From Haloarchaeobius litoreus (GTDB lineage: Archaea; Halobacteriota; Halobacteria; Halobacteriales; Natrialbaceae): a stretch of DNA of 64,000 nt. Under the pieces are notes generated by a model. The model saw nothing but the letters and a program-made list of their open reading frames with translations. It had not been told where the DNA came from and ran no database searches. Position 1 is the stretch's first letter, and every line of letters starts with the position of its first letter. Positions 34,602 to 42,934 of this stretch are shown here, one piece after another. The position numbers and the translations under genes are program-made. The stretch spans positions 868,001 through 932,000 of the forward strand of contig NZ_JANHJR010000002.1 in NCBI RefSeq assembly GCF_024495425.1, written 5' to 3'.

Positions 34602-34715
34602 ACCGGTCTGCGCAAGGCTTTCGGCTGGCGGAACCGCTGTCCCATAGAACCGCACTGAACACGGTCCACGTCGCAGACAGAACGTTGACACGGGAGGGGG
34701 CCCAAGGGCAGGCAG

Positions 34716-35723
34716 ATGACCGAAACGGCGGACGTCTCGAAGACGCGGGCGTGGGTGATGGCGGCGCGGCCACAGACGCTGCCGGCGGCGGCGTCGCCGG
34801 TCCTGGTGGGGACGGCGGTGGCGTACTACGGTGGGGTGTTCGAGCCGGTGGCGGCGCTCTTTGCCTTCATCGGGGCCGCGCTCATCCAGATCGGGACGAA
34901 CTTCGCGAACGACTACTACGACGCGGTGCAGGGCGCCGACACCGAGGACCGCGAGGGGTTCACGCGGGTCACAGCGGGCGGGCTCATCGAGCCGGCGGAA
35001 GTCAAGCGCGCGATGGTGCTGACGTTCGCGCTGGCCATCGTCTCCGGCGTCTATCTCGTCTACGTCGCCGGCGTGCCCATCCTCGTCGTCGGACTCGTGA
35101 GCGTGGCCTGCGGCGTGGCGTACACGGGCGGGCCGTACCCGCTGGGCTACCACGGGCTGGGCGACGCCTTCGTCTTCGTCTTCTTCGGGCTCGTCGCGGT
35201 GACCGGCACCTACTACGTGCAGGCGGCGGCGCTGGTCGGCGAGCCGCTGGCGACGGGGCTCGTGGACGCGCCGGACCTGGCCCTCGCGCTGGTCGCCAGC
35301 CTCCCGATGGCGGCCATCTCGACGAACATCCTCGTGGTGAACAACGTCCGCGACCGCGGGGAGGACGCCGAGACCGGCAAGGAGACGCTGGTCGTGAAGT
35401 TCGGCTACGGCCTCGGGCGGGCGGAGTTCGTCGCGATGTTCGCGCTGGCGTACCTCACGCCCGTCGCGCTCGTCGTCGGCTACGGCGTGCCGGCGACCGT
35501 CCTCCTGTCTTGGCTCTCCCTGCCGCTGGCGTGGAACGTGACAACGACGGTGCTGAACCGGACCGACGGCGCGGCGCTGAACCCCACCCTCGAACGCGTC
35601 GGCCAGCTGCTCGCGCTGTACGCGCTGCTGTTCTCCGTCGGCTTCGTCGTCCCGGAGACGGCGCTCGGCGGCGTGCTGGCGGTCACGGCCCCTGCCGTGC
35701 CGGCTCCGGCGGAGGTGGCCTGA
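34716..35723 (+). CDS. menA: 1,4-dihydroxy-2-naphthoate polyprenyltransferase
   Basis: A 335-aa UbiA-family membrane enzyme that attaches a polyprenyl chain to dihydroxynaphthoate, giving demethylmenaquinone. The first Asp motif is NFANDYYDAVQGAD (about residues 67-80), the second NNVRDRGEDAETGK (about 209-222), with some eight hydrophobic helices. The start reads KTRAWVMAARPQTLPAAASP, typical for MenA. Its stop overlaps the menC start (TGATG), so menA, menC and menE are translated together. Confidence 0.93.
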   Translation: MTETADVSKTRAWVMAARPQTLPAAASPVLVGTAVAYYGGVFEPVAALFAFIGAALIQIGTNFANDYYDAVQGADTEDREGFTRVTAGGLIEPAEVKRAMVLTFALAIVSGVYLVYVAGVPILVVGLVSVACGVAYTGGPYPLGYHGLGDAFVFVFFGLVAVTGTYYVQAAALVGEPLATGLVDAPDLALALVASLPMAAISTNILVVNNVRDRGEDAETGKETLVVKFGYGLGRAEFVAMFALAYLTPVALVVGYGVPATVLLSWLSLPLAWNVTTTVLNRTDGAALNPTLERVGQLLALYALLFSVGFVVPETALGGVLAVTAPAVPAPAEVA

Positions 35724-36763
35724 TGCGGGTCGAGACGCGCGACTTCGCCGTCTCGCTCGCTCGGCCGCTGGCGACGGCGCGCGGCGAGCTCACCGACCGC
35801 CAGGGCGTGCTCGTCCGGGTCGAGGACGGGGGCGAGACCGGCATCGGTGAGGCGACCCCACTGTCGTCGTGGACCGAGTCGCTGGGGGACTGTCGGTCCG
35901 CGCTCTCGGACGCGGCGGACCGGCTGAACGCGGGCGACGCGACACCCGGCGAGGTGCTCGGGGACCTCATCGACACACCGGCCGCCCGCCACGGGCTCTC
36001 GCTCGCGTTCGCCGACCTGCGTGCCGGCCGCCGCGGGGAGCCGCTCTACCGCTTCCTCGGCCGCGGGAGCGAGCGCGAGGCCGTGCCGGTCAACGCGACG
36101 GTCGGCGACGGCGACCGGGCGGAGACCGTCGCCGCAGCCGAGGAGGCCGTCGCTGCGGGTTACGGCGCGGTGAAGCTGAAGGCCGGGACCCAGCCCGTCG
36201 CGGACGACGTGGCGCGGGTACAGGCGGTCAGGGACGCGGTCGCCCCCGACGTGGAACTGCGCGTCGACGCCAACGGCGCGTGGGACCGCGAGCAGGCGAC
36301 CGAAGCGTTCGAGTCCTTCGCCGACGCCCAGGTCCGCTACGTCGAACAGCCGCTCCCGGCGGACGATCTCGAGGGTCACGCCGCCCTCCGGGGCGGACGG
36401 GTCGGCGTCGCACTCGACGAGTCGCTGGCGAGCCACCCCGTCGAGGCGGTGCTGGACGCCGGCGCGGCCGACCTGCTCGTCCTGAAACCGATGGCCGTCG
36501 GCGGCGTCCAGCGCGCGAAGCGGGCCATCCTGCAGGCGCGCGAGGAACGGGTCGCCTCCGTCGTCACGACGACGGTCGACGCGGCGGTCGCCCGGACGGC
36601 GGCGGTCCACCTCGCCGCCTCGGTGCCGGGGATCTCTGCCTGCGGGCTGGCGACGGCGGACTGGCTCTCGACCGACGTGGGGCCGGACCCCTGCCCGGTC
36701 GACGACGGCGTCATCGAGGTGCCGCAGGGGCCGGGCCTCGGCGTCGAGGGGGTGTGGGAGTGA
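35723..36763 (+). CDS. menC: o-succinylbenzoate synthase
   Basis: A 346-aa enolase-superfamily enzyme that dehydrates SHCHC to o-succinylbenzoate in menaquinone synthesis. The first catalytic Lys pair is GAVKLKAGTQ; metal ligands are in LRVDANGAWD, VRYVEQPLP and GVALDESLAS; the second Lys is in LLVLKPMAVGG. All active-site residues expected for MenC are visible. It lies between menA and menE with overlaps on both sides, which separates it from muconate cycloisomerase-like relatives. Confidence 0.92.
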   Translation: MRVETRDFAVSLARPLATARGELTDRQGVLVRVEDGGETGIGEATPLSSWTESLGDCRSALSDAADRLNAGDATPGEVLGDLIDTPAARHGLSLAFADLRAGRRGEPLYRFLGRGSEREAVPVNATVGDGDRAETVAAAEEAVAAGYGAVKLKAGTQPVADDVARVQAVRDAVAPDVELRVDANGAWDREQATEAFESFADAQVRYVEQPLPADDLEGHAALRGGRVGVALDESLASHPVEAVLDAGAADLLVLKPMAVGGVQRAKRAILQAREERVASVVTTTVDAAVARTAAVHLAASVPGISACGLATADWLSTDVGPDPCPVDDGVIEVPQGPGLGVEGVWE

Positions 36764-38280
36764 GACCGCCGACGACGTGGCCGTCGGCGGACCTGCTCGC
36801 CGAGCGCGCGAGCCGGACCCCGGAACGCGAGGCGCTGGTCGCCGCCGGGACCGACGCGTCGTGGACGTACCGCGAGCTCCACGCAGCCGTCGACGACCTC
36901 TCGTCCCGGCTCGACACCCACCTCGACGGCCACCGCCTCGGCGTACTCTCTCCGACGCGCCCCGCCGTGGCCCACCTCCTGTTCGCCGCGTTCCGCCTCG
37001 GCGTCCCGCTCGTCCCACTGAACGTCCGGAACGCGACCGCCGAACTCGCCGAACAGGCCGAGCGCGCCGACCTCGACGTGCTGGTCTGCACGGCGGAGAC
37101 GCGGAAGACGGCCGACGCGGCCGCGCCCGACGGCTGCACGGTTGCGAGCGTCGACGACGGGACGGGCCTGGCATGGGTCGACGAGTCGGGCGGGAGCGGG
37201 GCGTCGGAGCCGGTGACGCCGCCGGCCGACGACGACGCACCCGACCCCGATTCGGAGGCGCTGCTCGTGTTCACCTCCGGGACGACCGGCCGTCCGAAGG
37301 GCGTTCGACTGACCGTCGCCAACCTCGTCGCCAGCGCCACGGCCTCTGCCTTCCGCCTCGGCGTCGACCGCACGGACCGCTGGCTCGTGCCGCTCCCGAC
37401 CTACCACGTCGGCGGACTGGCACCCATCGTCCGGTCGACGCTGTACGGAACGACGACAGTCCTCGGGCCAGGCGGTGGCTTCGACGCGGAGACGACGGCG
37501 AGGAACCTCGACGAGCACCGTTGCACGTCCGTCTCGCTCGTCCCGACCATGCTCGACCGGCTGCTCGACGTCGGGTGGACGCCTGACAGCCGGCTCCGGG
37601 TCGTCCTGCTGGGCGGCGCGCCCGCGAGCCAGGGGCTGCTGGACCGCTGTGCCGAGCGGGACGTGCCCGCGTGGCCGACCTACGGCATGAGCGAGGCCGC
37701 CTCGCAGGTGACGACCGCGCCGCCCGAGGCCGCCCGCGAGCACCCCGGCACCGTCGGACAGCCGCTCGTGAACGTCACCCTGCGCGTCCTCGACGCCGAC
37801 GGCGAGCCCTGCGAGCCGGGCGAGCGCGGCGAACTCGTCGTCGACGGTCCACAGGTAACGCGCGGGTACCTCGACGACGAGCACACGGACGACGCGTTCT
37901 CCGAACTGGGCCTGCACACCGGCGACGTGGGCTACCGCGACGCCGACGGACGGCTCTGGGTGACGGGCCGGCTGGACGACCTGCTCGTCTCCGGCGGCGA
38001 GAACGTCGACCCGAACCGGGTCGCGGCGGTGCTCCGGGAGCATCCCGCGGTCGCCGACGTGGCCGTCGTCGGGCTCGACGACCCCGAGTGGGGCGACCGG
38101 GTCGCGGCGCTCGTCGTCGGCGACTGCTCGGTGGCGGAGCTCGAGGCCTACGCCCGGGAGCACCTCGCCGACCACGAGCGCCCGCGAACGGTCGCATTCG
38201 CCGACGAGCTCCCGCGGACCACGTCCGGAACGGTCGACCGCGGCACCGTCCGCGAGTTGCTCCGGGCCGGCTGCGAGTGA
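36760..38280 (+). CDS. menE: o-succinylbenzoate-CoA ligase
   Basis: A 506-aa acyl-adenylate enzyme that activates o-succinylbenzoate with ATP and CoA. The P-loop is LLVFTSGTTGRPKGVRLTVA (about residues 168-187), the adenine site WPTYGMSEAASQV, the hinge region LWVTGRLDDLLVSGGENVDP, and the end has RTTSGTVDRGTVRELL with TSGTVDR where the catalytic Lys is usually found as xGKxxR; here the residue is Thr-Val, so this Lys is not obvious. The GTG start at 36760 overlaps the menC stop (GTGA). Confidence 0.88.
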   Translation: MRPPTTWPSADLLAERASRTPEREALVAAGTDASWTYRELHAAVDDLSSRLDTHLDGHRLGVLSPTRPAVAHLLFAAFRLGVPLVPLNVRNATAELAEQAERADLDVLVCTAETRKTADAAAPDGCTVASVDDGTGLAWVDESGGSGASEPVTPPADDDAPDPDSEALLVFTSGTTGRPKGVRLTVANLVASATASAFRLGVDRTDRWLVPLPTYHVGGLAPIVRSTLYGTTTVLGPGGGFDAETTARNLDEHRCTSVSLVPTMLDRLLDVGWTPDSRLRVVLLGGAPASQGLLDRCAERDVPAWPTYGMSEAASQVTTAPPEAAREHPGTVGQPLVNVTLRVLDADGEPCEPGERGELVVDGPQVTRGYLDDEHTDDAFSELGLHTGDVGYRDADGRLWVTGRLDDLLVSGGENVDPNRVAAVLREHPAVADVAVVGLDDPEWGDRVAALVVGDCSVAELEAYAREHLADHERPRTVAFADELPRTTSGTVDRGTVRELLRAGCE

Positions 38281-38295
38281 GCCCCCGACGGCCGC

Positions 38296-38769
38296 TCAGA
38301 TGGTCAGGATCTCGTAGCCCTCGTCCGCGAGCTGGGCGACCGCCGGTGCGTGCTCGTCGCTGTCGCTGAGGAGCGTCACGCCCGACCGCTCGCAGGCTTC
38401 CTTCGAGTCGAAGGCGCTCGCGCAGTAGCCACACGCACCGGCGAGCAGCCCGCGCTGCTCGACGAGCTTCCAGTTTCGGCTGAACGGCCGGCCGGGGTCC
38501 TCGGCGAACTCGGCGGGCCACTTCGTCGCCACGCCGTCGAGGAACACGTCGACCTCGTAGCCCGCGTCGTCGAGCTCGATGGCGTACTGGAACCCGTTGC
38601 CGGCGGCCGCGAAGTCGTCGGGGCCGGCGTTCATGAGGATGGCGTACTTCGTGTCGCTGGGCCCGTCACCCCCTGTCGTGTGGTTGCCGGTGGTCGTCCC
38701 GCCGTCGGCCGTCGTGTCGCCCCCGGTCGTCGTCTCCCCTCCGCCGAACAGCGATTCGAGTAGTCCCAT
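38296..38769 (-). CDS. DsrE-family protein with Gly/Thr-rich N-terminus
   Basis: A 157-aa protein. Residues 1-10 (MGLLESLFGG) are followed by a Gly/Thr/Asp-rich stretch to about residue 40, then a DsrE-like alpha/beta domain: YAILMNAGPDDFAAAGNGFQ, YEVDVFLDGVATKWP, and LLAGACGYCASAFDSKEACE, where the CGYC is a likely redox or sulfur-relay site. DsrE proteins act in sulfur transfer or as small regulators. Function here is open. It is convergent with menE (15 bp). Confidence 0.78.
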   Translation of the reverse strand: MGLLESLFGGGETTTGGDTTADGGTTTGNHTTGGDGPSDTKYAILMNAGPDDFAAAGNGFQYAIELDDAGYEVDVFLDGVATKWPAEFAEDPGRPFSRNWKLVEQRGLLAGACGYCASAFDSKEACERSGVTLLSDSDEHAPAVAQLADEGYEILTI

Positions 38770-38846
38770 TCGGATTTCGCTTGGTAACCCGGTACAAAAC
38801 AGTTTCCTCGGTCGGGCGTGACAGATGGACAACCGTTTCCTCGGGG

Positions 38847-39311
38847 TCAGTCCGAACCAGACCGGCCGTGTTCGTCGACCTCGCCCGCGACGACGCGGGT
38901 CGAGGAGATGCGGTCGCCGTCCTCGGCCAGCACGAGCGGGACGACGACCGCGACGAGGGGTTCGAGGCCGTTCTCGCGGCGCTCGTCGTTCAGGTCCGGC
39001 ACCTCGTCGGCGGTCTCGCGGGAGACGACGACCGCGTCGAGGCCCCCGTCGCTCGCGGCGAAGTCGTGCTCGCTGGCGATCTCGCGGAGCTCGACCGGCC
39101 GCCCCCAGCGGTCGAGGGCGTCGAGTTCGCGTCGGAGCGCGTCGGCGCGGTCGGTGAACGCGGGCACCGCGCGCTCCCGGCTGCTGTTCGCGAACCGGTC
39201 CCCCGTCAGCCCCACGACCACGCCGTCGGCACCGACCTCCAGGGCGGTCGCGAGCAGGGCGCGGTGTCCGTCGTGTATCGGCCCGAACGTCCCCGCGACG
39301 GCGACTCGCAT
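38847..39311 (-). CDS. coaD: phosphopantetheine adenylyltransferase, archaeal type
   Basis: A 154-aa nucleotidyltransferase that makes dephospho-CoA. The start MRVAVAGTFGPIHDGHRALL includes the HxGH motif (here HDGH), and the C-terminal DRISSTRVVAGEVDEHG is the ISST(R/K)I motif. Length and the motif VVVSRETADEVPDLNDERRE match archaeal PPAT (COG1019). It is divergent from the NRDE gene with a 72-bp gap holding TATA-like boxes for both directions. Confidence 0.92.
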   Translation of the reverse strand: MRVAVAGTFGPIHDGHRALLATALEVGADGVVVGLTGDRFANSSRERAVPAFTDRADALRRELDALDRWGRPVELREIASEHDFAASDGGLDAVVVSRETADEVPDLNDERRENGLEPLVAVVVPLVLAEDGDRISSTRVVAGEVDEHGRSGSD

Positions 39312-39353
39312 GGGTCACCCATCGCCCCCCACCGGCTTAGTCGACGGGGGCGA

Positions 39354-39359
39354 TTTATC
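39354..39359 (+). promoter_or_regulatory. TATA-like box of the NRDE gene
   Basis: TTTATC is 25-30 bp before GTG 39384 and supports this start. A CTTAG at 39336-39340 stands at similar distance from the divergent coaD ATG. Confidence 0.45.
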
Positions 39360-39383
39360 CCCACCCGTTCCCTACGGAAGCGC

Positions 39384-40130
39384 GTGTGCACGCTCACCCT
39401 CGCCTGGCGCGTCTTCGACGAACCCGTCGTGGTCGCCGCGAACCGCGACGAACTGCTCGACCGGCCCGCTGTCGCCCCCGCCGTCGTGGAGACCGACCCA
39501 CGCGTCGTCGCCCCTCGCGACGAGGAGGCCGGCGGCACCTGGATCGGCTACAACGAACACGGCGTGTTCGTCGGCGTGACGAACCGCTGGCTCGACGGCG
39601 ACCTCGCTGGCGAGCGCTCGCGCGGCCTGCTCGTGCGCGACGCGCTGCGCCAGCCGACCGCAGCCGCGGCCGCCGAACTGGTCGAGCGGGCGGTGGCCGA
39701 CCACGCGTACCAGGGGTTCCACCTCGTCGTCGCCGACCCCGAGGACGCGCGCTTGCTCTCGTGGGACGGCGAACTGACCGTCACCGAGTTCGAGCCCGGT
39801 GTCCACGTCGTCGTCAACGTCGGCGCGGACGACACGTTCGACGTCCCGGACCGTCGCCGCGAGCCCGGCGAGCGGCAGGCCGAGGCAGTCGGTCGCATCC
39901 GCACGGAACTCGACCCCCGCGACGGCGAGACGGCCCGCGAGTGGCGCGACCGGGCCGCAGCCGTCCTCGGCGACCACGAGTTCGGTGTCTGCGTCCACGA
40001 CCCCGAGGGTCGGTTCGGGACGCGCTCGTCCTCGCTCATCGTCCTCGGCGACGAGCCCGCGTACCACTTCGCCGACGGCCCGCCCTGTGAGACGGCCCAC
40101 GAGCCGGTGGTCCTCGAAGGGCAGGTTTAA
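39384..40130 (+). CDS. NRDE (TANGO2-like) family protein
   Basis: A 248-aa protein starting GTG, with Cys at position 2 (MCTLTLAWRVFDEPVVVAAN). Cys2 can become the N-terminal nucleophile, and the name motif NRDE is in AANRDELLDRPA. Further blocks are GGTWIGYNEHGVFVGVTNRW and FGTRSSSLIVLGD. The fold is Ntn-hydrolase-like. The biochemical role of these proteins is not settled. The gene stops 34 bp before the regulator's short upstream frame. Confidence 0.85.
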   Translation: MCTLTLAWRVFDEPVVVAANRDELLDRPAVAPAVVETDPRVVAPRDEEAGGTWIGYNEHGVFVGVTNRWLDGDLAGERSRGLLVRDALRQPTAAAAAELVERAVADHAYQGFHLVVADPEDARLLSWDGELTVTEFEPGVHVVVNVGADDTFDVPDRRREPGERQAEAVGRIRTELDPRDGETAREWRDRAAAVLGDHEFGVCVHDPEGRFGTRSSSLIVLGDEPAYHFADGPPCETAHEPVVLEGQV

Positions 40131-40131
40131 G
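40124..40131 (+). promoter_or_regulatory. TATA box before a short upstream frame and the wHTH gene
   Basis: GGTTTAAG overlaps the last codons of the NRDE gene. It predicts a transcript start at about 40153, ten bases or so before ATG 40165 of the 12-codon frame. Confidence 0.45.
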
Positions 40132-40164
40132 CGGGACGACCGACGTACTACGGACGTGATAGCC

Positions 40165-40203
40165 ATGCCTGTCGCATCGACGACACGGGGGTGGTCGGCG
40201 TGA
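40165..40203 (+). CDS. possible 12-codon upstream frame, stop overlapping the next start
   Basis: ATG 40165 to TGA 40201-40203 encodes MPVASTTRGWSA. Its stop overlaps the GTG at 40200 as GTGA, so ribosomes that read it could restart at the regulator. It is too short to judge by composition. It may be a chance frame. Confidence 0.25.
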   Translation: MPVASTTRGWSA

Positions 40204-40544
40204 GCGTCGCAGAGGAGGAGCTGTCGGCCGACGAGCTCGCGGGACTCGAACTCGTCAGAGAGACCGGTGGCATCCACCAGAGCGACTTCTGGAAGGAGCT
40301 CGACGTCTCCTCGCGCAAGGGCTCGCGCATCGCCGAGTCCCTGGTCGAGAAGGAGCTCGTCGACCGGGAGGAGACGGTGTACGAGGGCCACAACACGTAC
40401 CTCATCACGCCCGTCGCCCGCGACCTGGAGTTCTCGCTGCTGATGGCCGGCGACATGCTCTCGCCGTACATCGGCGAAGAGGAGGCCGACCCACAGTCCG
40501 ACGCCTTCACGCAGTGGATAATGAACCTCGCGTACGAGGAGTAA
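40200..40544 (+). CDS. winged helix-turn-helix transcriptional regulator
   Basis: A 114-aa protein from GTG 40200 (117 aa if GTG 40191 is used). LSADELAGLELVRETGGIHQ then FWKELDVSSRKGSRIAESLV is a wHTH with recognition helix, followed by the wing region ELVDREETVYEGHNTYLITP and a C-terminal helix likely for dimerisation. It resembles MarR/Lrs14-size archaeal regulators. The target is not known. It is convergent with the 137-aa gene (27 bp). Confidence 0.75.
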   Translation: MSVAEEELSADELAGLELVRETGGIHQSDFWKELDVSSRKGSRIAESLVEKELVDREETVYEGHNTYLITPVARDLEFSLLMAGDMLSPYIGEEEADPQSDAFTQWIMNLAYEE

Positions 40545-40571
40545 GTAACAGCAGTCCGTCTTTTCGCCCGG

Positions 40572-40985
40572 CTACACCGTCGGGTGCCGCCGTTCGACCA
40601 GCACGAACGGGTCGCGCTCCCTGTTGTAGTAGCCCACGTCGCCGTCGATGGCCTCGATGATGCGACGGTGGACCTCGCGTGCGGCCCGTCCCTCGTCCGG
40701 CGAGAGGTTGTGCCGTCGCCGGAGCCGTGCCCAGAACGTCCCGTCCAGCCAGAACAGCGTCTCGTCGTTCGACTGGTAGGTCAGTTCGCCCTCCTCGCGC
40801 AGGTCCTCGGGACCGAGTCCGCGGCCCGAGAGCTGTGCCCGTGCCAGGACGGCGACGAGCTGACGCCGCGAGATCGGCGCGTGCAGTGCCACGTCGTCGA
40901 TCAGGTCGTCGAAGTAGTCCTCGACGAGGTCGCAGGCACGCGAGAACTCGTCGAACTCGACGTCCGTCTCCTCTGTGATTCGCAT
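40572..40985 (-). CDS. haloarchaeal protein of unknown function
   Basis: A 137-aa mostly helical acidic protein without membrane segment. Readable parts are FSRACDLVEDYFDDLIDDVA, APISRRQLVAVLARAQLSG and ETLFWLDGTFWARLRRRHNL. The middle part could be a small DNA- or RNA-binding helix bundle, but there is no clear HTH. The start lies at the edge of a 168-bp gap before gatA's end. No function can be assigned. Confidence 0.65.
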   Translation of the reverse strand: MRITEETDVEFDEFSRACDLVEDYFDDLIDDVALHAPISRRQLVAVLARAQLSGRGLGPEDLREEGELTYQSNDETLFWLDGTFWARLRRRHNLSPDEGRAAREVHRRIIEAIDGDVGYYNRERDPFVLVERRHPTV

Positions 40986-41153
40986 TGTGTCTCACCCCCC
41001 GAACGCCGCCCTCAACGACGGTCGGATTCGTGTACAGATATCACGAAGTCGAGTATAAGTATTGTGGACGACTCACGTCTCGATATCCGAGACGGTGGCG
41101 GGGTGGAATCCAGCGGGGCCGATACATTCACACGGGAGAACGGGGCGGCCGCG

Positions 41154-42416
41154 TCAGTCCAGCGCGCTGGCGGCGCGGATGATGGTCTCCTCGCCGAACG
41201 CCGGGCCGACGAGCTGGAGGCCGACGGGAAGGCCGTCCGTCTCGCCCGCGGGTACGGAGATGGCGGGGAGGTCCGCGAGGTTCACCGGCACCGTGTTGGC
41301 GTCGGCGAGGTACATCTTCAGCGGGTCCGAGAGGCTCTCGCCGAGCTCCATCGGCGGGACGGGCATCGTCGGCGAGGCGAGCACGTCCGCCTCCGACAGC
41401 GCCTCGTCGAAGTCCTGCTTGACCCAGGCGCGGGCATCCTGTGCCTTCCTGTAGTACTTGTCGTGATAGCCGGCCGAGAGGGCGTACGTCCCGAGCAGGA
41501 CCCGGCGCTTGACCTCCGCGCCGAAGCCCTCCTCGCGGGCCTTCCCGAACACCTCGTTCCAGTTGCCGTCGTAGCCGCCGGAGTGGCCGTAGCGCACGCC
41601 GTCGAACCGGGCGAGGTTCGAGGACGCCTCGGACATCGCGATGACGTAGTACGCCTGCACCGCGTACTCGACCGATTCGAGGCTGACCTCGTGGGTGGTC
41701 GCGCCCTTCGATTCCAGCTCGTCGAGCGCGGCGTAGAACTGCTCCTTGACGCCCTCGTCGGCACCCTCGACCAGTTCGGTCGGGACGCCGATGGAGAGCC
41801 CGTCCACGTCGCCGTCGGCGGCCGCGGCGTACTCCGAGTCAGCTGCCTTCTCGCGGGTCGTCGCGTCGCGGTCGTCCGGCCCGGCGATGACGTCGAGGAG
41901 TTCGGCGGCGTCCTCGACGGTCGCGCCGAACGGGCCGATCTGCTCCAGCGAGTTGGCGTAGGCGACGAGGCCGTAGCGCGAGACCAGGCCGTAGGTCGGC
42001 TTGATGCCGACGACGCCGCAGAACGCCGCGGGGCAGCGGACCGAGCCGCCGGTGTCGCTGCCGAGCGCGAGGTCGGCCTCGCCCGCTGCGACGGCGGCGG
42101 CGGAGCCACCGGAGGACCCGCCCGGCACGCGGCCCTCGGCGACGGGGTTCTCGGTCGGGCCGAAGGCGCTCGTCTCGGTCGTCGTCCCCATGCCGAACTC
42201 GTCCATGTTCGTCTTGCCGACGATGTCCGCGCCGGCCTCCTTCAGTCGCCGGACGACCGTCGCGTCGTACGGCGGCACGTAGTCGTCGAGCATCGCCGAC
42301 CCGCAGGTCGTCCGGACGCCCGCGGTCGAGATGTTGTCCTTGACGGCGACGGTCTTCCCCGCGAGCGGGCCGTCGTCGGCCCCCTCGACCGTCTCCTCGG
42401 TGATGAAGATGCTCAT
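41154..42416 (-). CDS. gatA: Asp-tRNA(Asn)/Glu-tRNA(Gln) amidotransferase subunit A
   Basis: A 420-aa amidase-signature enzyme that frees ammonia from glutamine. The catalytic Lys is in KTVAVKDNISTAGV, and the Ser-cisSer pair in VPGGSSGGSAAAVAAGEADL and GSDTGGSVRCPAAFCG. The length is a little short of bacterial GatA. Its ATG overlaps the gatC stop by four bases, so the pair is translated together. gatB is at 32.5-34.0 kb. Confidence 0.94.
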   Translation of the reverse strand: MSIFITEETVEGADDGPLAGKTVAVKDNISTAGVRTTCGSAMLDDYVPPYDATVVRRLKEAGADIVGKTNMDEFGMGTTTETSAFGPTENPVAEGRVPGGSSGGSAAAVAAGEADLALGSDTGGSVRCPAAFCGVVGIKPTYGLVSRYGLVAYANSLEQIGPFGATVEDAAELLDVIAGPDDRDATTREKAADSEYAAAADGDVDGLSIGVPTELVEGADEGVKEQFYAALDELESKGATTHEVSLESVEYAVQAYYVIAMSEASSNLARFDGVRYGHSGGYDGNWNEVFGKAREEGFGAEVKRRVLLGTYALSAGYHDKYYRKAQDARAWVKQDFDEALSEADVLASPTMPVPPMELGESLSDPLKMYLADANTVPVNLADLPAISVPAGETDGLPVGLQLVGPAFGEETIIRAASALD

Positions 42417-42691
42417 GAGACGTTCGGCCCCTTGAAGTAGCCGTCCTCTGTCTCGTCGGCGTTCGCCAGCGCCTCGTCCTGGGTGAGGCCCTCTCGCACC
42501 TCGTCGGGACGCATCACGTTGACGAGGTCGGCCTCGCGCTCGACCGTCGGCACCTCGTCGAGGGCGTCGAAGTAGTCGAGGATGTCGGCGAACTGGTCGG
42601 CGAACTCGTCGACCTCGTCCTCGTCGAGGTCGACCCGCGCCAGCTCGGCGACGTGGCGCACGTCGTCGGGCGTCGCCTCGGTGTCGCTCAT
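42413..42691 (-). CDS. gatC: Asp-tRNA(Asn)/Glu-tRNA(Gln) amidotransferase subunit C
   Basis: A 92-aa protein. VRHVAELARVDLDEDEVDEF and QFADILDYFDALDEVPTVER give the two conserved helices of GatC, and VMRPDEVREGLTQDEALANA is the belt segment that wraps around GatA. It stabilises the GatAB complex. It is the first gene of gatC-gatA. A TATA-like CTTACT on minus near 42717 is about 27 bp before the start. Confidence 0.93.
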   Translation of the reverse strand: MSDTEATPDDVRHVAELARVDLDEDEVDEFADQFADILDYFDALDEVPTVEREADLVNVMRPDEVREGLTQDEALANADETEDGYFKGPNVS

Positions 42692-42775
42692 GCGCCAACG
42701 AAGTCGGTTCCGCCGAGTAAGCGTTTCGATACGGGGTTGGTTCGGGGACGGGTCGACGACGGTCCGCCGGTCGGA

Positions 42776-42814
42776 TGGTTACCAGTAGGTTACCAAAACA
42801 GAAAAAAATTCTGT
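42776..42814. promoter_or_regulatory. AT-rich regulatory-looking spacer: direct repeat and inverted repeat
   Basis: Within a GC-rich gap, GGTTACC occurs twice (about 42776-42782 and 42787-42793) four bases apart, followed by ACAGAA-AAAAA-TTCTGT (42798-42814), inverted halves around an A-run. It lies between the gatC start and the tfb promoter and may serve either gene. Confidence 0.35.
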
Positions 42815-42907
42815 GCGAACGATGACTAGATAGCTCGGAAACCCAACGAGAGTTAGCCAAAGCGTTTAAGTCCTCCTCGCCGCAACAGTTTGCGTACGAC
42901 CCCCCGT

Positions 42908-42925
42908 TCTGAACACCCGTTCAGA
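42908..42925 (+). promoter_or_regulatory. inverted repeat in the 5' leader of tfb
   Basis: TCTGAAC (42908-42914) and GTTCAGA (42919-42925) are exact inverted halves around ACCC, ending nine bases before ATG 42935. A TTTAAG box at 42865-42870 predicts transcription from about 42893, so the repeat would be in the mRNA leader and could form a hairpin at the ribosome site; it could also be a protein site. Confidence 0.45.
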
Positions 42926-42934
42926 CCCCCCACA

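Larger units (their letters stand above)
34005..34715. other. 711-bp non-coding block with structured repeats
   Basis: This gap between gatB and menA holds hairpin repeat copies A and B in opposite orientation, a partial loop copy (34252-34280), a hairpin with 9-bp arms (34297-34305 with 34316-34324, a 10-base loop), a second copy of the repeat tail (34585-34601) and a short GC hairpin near 34386-34399. Several open frames cross it, but none has a start signal or family motif, so no gene is called. Confidence 0.7.

Noticed and set aside
34005-34715. Insertion sequence or gene in the repeat block
   Set aside because: No transposase motif and no terminal inverted repeats of an IS type. Open frames across the block change between repeat copies and have no start signals.
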